Source: Clostridia bacterium
GTDB taxonomy: Bacteria > Bacillota > Clostridia > Saccharofermentanales > UBA5734
Length of the DNA stretch: 7,239 bases
Reading direction: 5' to 3'
Assembly (NCBI GenBank): GCA_018056585.1
Contig: JAGPFK010000068.1
Location: 1 to 7,239, forward strand
Shown: positions 6,432 to 7,239 of the stretch, piece after piece
Numbering within the stretch: position 1 is the stretch's first letter
Layout: each line of letters starts with the position of its first letter
Notes under the pieces: model-generated
What the model was told of the DNA's origin: nothing
The model's database searches: none
What the model saw: only the letters and a program-made list of their open reading frames with translations
Translations under genes and position numbers: made by a program

Positions 6432-6471
6432 ATTTTCTGTAATTTTCTTGACTTTATTTTCAGTCAAATTT
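6432..6471. promoter_or_regulatory. Inverted copy of the tandem operator element
   Basis: Read on the minus strand, this 40-base stretch carries ACTGAAAAT (6456-6464) and AATTACAGAAAAT (6432-6444). They have the same spacing and order as in the element at 1657-1696, where they lie at 1664-1672 and 1684-1696. Here the element overlaps the -35 box and spacer of the promoter, a position typical of repression. Whether it is truly a protein-binding site is inference; the bases are AT-rich. Confidence 0.5.
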
Positions 6472-6476
6472 ATAAT
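6448..6476 (+). promoter_or_regulatory. Promoter of the TIM-barrel gene
   Basis: TTGACT (6448-6453) and TATAAT (6471-6476) are separated by 17 bases, close to full consensus. Transcription would start near 6483, leaving a leader of about 36 bases. An inverted repeat, TTGACT with AGTCAA (6462-6467), covers the -35 box and may add to control. No clear terminator separates it from the upstream regulator gene, so read-through is also likely. Confidence 0.8.
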
Positions 6477-6502
6477 AACAAATAAAGCAATTCATATTTT
6501 TA

Positions 6503-6510
6503 AAGGAGGA
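6503..6510 (+). promoter_or_regulatory. Ribosome binding site of the TIM-barrel gene
   Basis: AAGGAGGA is close to full complement of the 16S anti-Shine-Dalgarno sequence. It leaves nine bases from GGAGG to the ATG at 6519; the in-frame ATG at 6525 is further than usual. Confidence 0.8.
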
Positions 6511-6518
6511 ACCAATTG

Positions 6519-7239
6519 ATGGCTATGCAAACGAAAAAACCACGTCGTGGCGTTTCCCTCTACAGTTACGCAGGTGAATACGGCGTAACCATGACATTGG
6601 AAGATATGCTCGCTGATATGAGTGACATGGGAGCAGAAGGGCTGGAAATTCTGTCTAACTCACATATTGACGGGTATCCTGAGCCCAGTGATGCCTGGTT
6701 TGATCACTGGTTTCAGCTCATGGAAAAGTATCACATCAAGCCAGTCGAATACGGCCATTGGGTCGACTCAAGATTGTATCCCGGTCGTGAACTGAGCACA
6801 AAAGAATCCTATGACATGCTGCTACGTGATATAAAGCTGGCACATAAGCTTGGTTTTACAGTCATGCGCACGAAACTCGGTGTAATCGATGAGACGTTGA
6901 CGCCTGTAAAGAACTGGCGTGAATTTATTAAAATGGCCCTGCCTGATGCTGAAAAATATAACGTAAGGATGTGTCCGGAAATCCATTATCCAACTCTCTT
7001 AAAATCAAAGATGGTGGATGATTATATTGAGTTTATTCAGAGAGAAAACACAAAATACTTTGGCTTAAACATTGACTTTGGCGTTTTTCAGACCAATCCC
7101 ATGCCCATGTGGGAAGGCCAGGATCTATCCGGTGCCCAATTCAGCAAGCCTGAAGACATCATACCGCTGCTTCCGTATGTCTATGCCTGCCATGCCAAAT
7201 TCTATAATATGAACGAGGATTTTGTCGAAACAACAACCC
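6519..7239 (+). CDS. Sugar isomerase/epimerase-like TIM-barrel protein, N-terminal part (runs off right edge)
   Basis: 240 codons of a xylose-isomerase-like TIM-barrel (AP endonuclease family 2 fold) protein are present. The start RRGVSLYSYAGEY and the segment MGAEGLEILSNSHI are the first barrel strands. Likely metal ligands are visible: Glu154 and His156 in CPEIHYP, Asp186 in LNIDFGVF, and His225 in ACHAKFY. A last Glu expected near the C-terminus is outside the window. Such enzymes isomerise or epimerise sugars and related polyols. The GVSLYSY start and YPEPSDAWFDHWF segment remind me of the group that includes the catalytic subunit of C-glycoside deglycosidases (DgpC/DfgA type), which work with a small beta subunit. 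That narrower reading is tentative. It has its own promoter and lies downstream of the transporter and regulator, so it should act in the cytoplasm on the imported compound or its product. Confidence 0.85.
   Translation, partial: MAMQTKKPRRGVSLYSYAGEYGVTMTLEDMLADMSDMGAEGLEILSNSHIDGYPEPSDAWFDHWFQLMEKYHIKPVEYGHWVDSRLYPGRELSTKESYDMLLRDIKLAHKLGFTVMRTKLGVIDETLTPVKNWREFIKMALPDAEKYNVRMCPEIHYPTLLKSKMVDDYIEFIQRENTKYFGLNIDFGVFQTNPMPMWEGQDLSGAQFSKPEDIIPLLPYVYACHAKFYNMNEDFVETTT

Noticed and set aside
6399..6447. Terminator after the second LacI gene
   Set aside because: Only short AT-rich stems such as GAAAAT/ATTTTC are present, with no GC-rich stem and T-run.

Overview
The window looks like part of a carbohydrate-utilisation locus from a Bacillota genome, most likely of the Clostridia or Paenibacillus type. 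The evidence is purine-rich Shine-Dalgarno sites, consensus sigma-A-type promoters, LacI-family regulators, and a three-component LplA/LplB/LplC-like (YtcQ/YteP/YtcP-like) sugar transporter with no ATPase gene next to it. The exact taxon cannot be read from the sequence. Base and codon use look even throughout, and I see no insertion sequence, tRNA, rRNA, CRISPR array or clear sign of recent transfer.

Layout. Positions 1-1509 are read leftward: a LacI-family regulator (508-1509) followed 29 bases downstream by the N-terminal 159 codons of a cytoplasmic GH43 glycosidase that runs off the left edge. Positions 1510-1853 form a divergent control region. It holds a leftward promoter for the regulator, a perfect-consensus rightward promoter (TTGACA, 17 bases, TATAAT), three copies of a TGTAATTAC palindrome core, and a leader of about 115 bases. 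Rightward follow a solute-binding lipoprotein (1854-3452), a strong intercistronic hairpin with a GAAA loop (3461-3489), two permeases (3520-4464 and 4479-5366) and a second LacI-family regulator (5385-6398). A further promoter (6448-6476) precedes a TIM-barrel sugar isomerase/epimerase-like gene that runs off the right edge (6519-7239).

How the parts fit. The lipoprotein and permeases would import a sugar, oligosaccharide or glycoside using an ATPase encoded elsewhere. The cytoplasmic GH43 enzyme would trim xylose or arabinose residues. The TIM-barrel protein resembles the group that includes the catalytic subunit of C-glycoside deglycosidases, so the locus may handle plant glycosides rather than simple xylan. 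That substrate is inference.

Most interesting observations. A 40-base, two-block element upstream of the transporter promoter recurs in inverted orientation over the promoter of the TIM-barrel gene, with identical internal spacing. The candidate operators lack the central CpG usual for LacI-family sites, and both regulators lack the usual hinge-helix motif. The leftward regulator promoter is a near-perfect inverted repeat that also reads as a promoter on the other strand.
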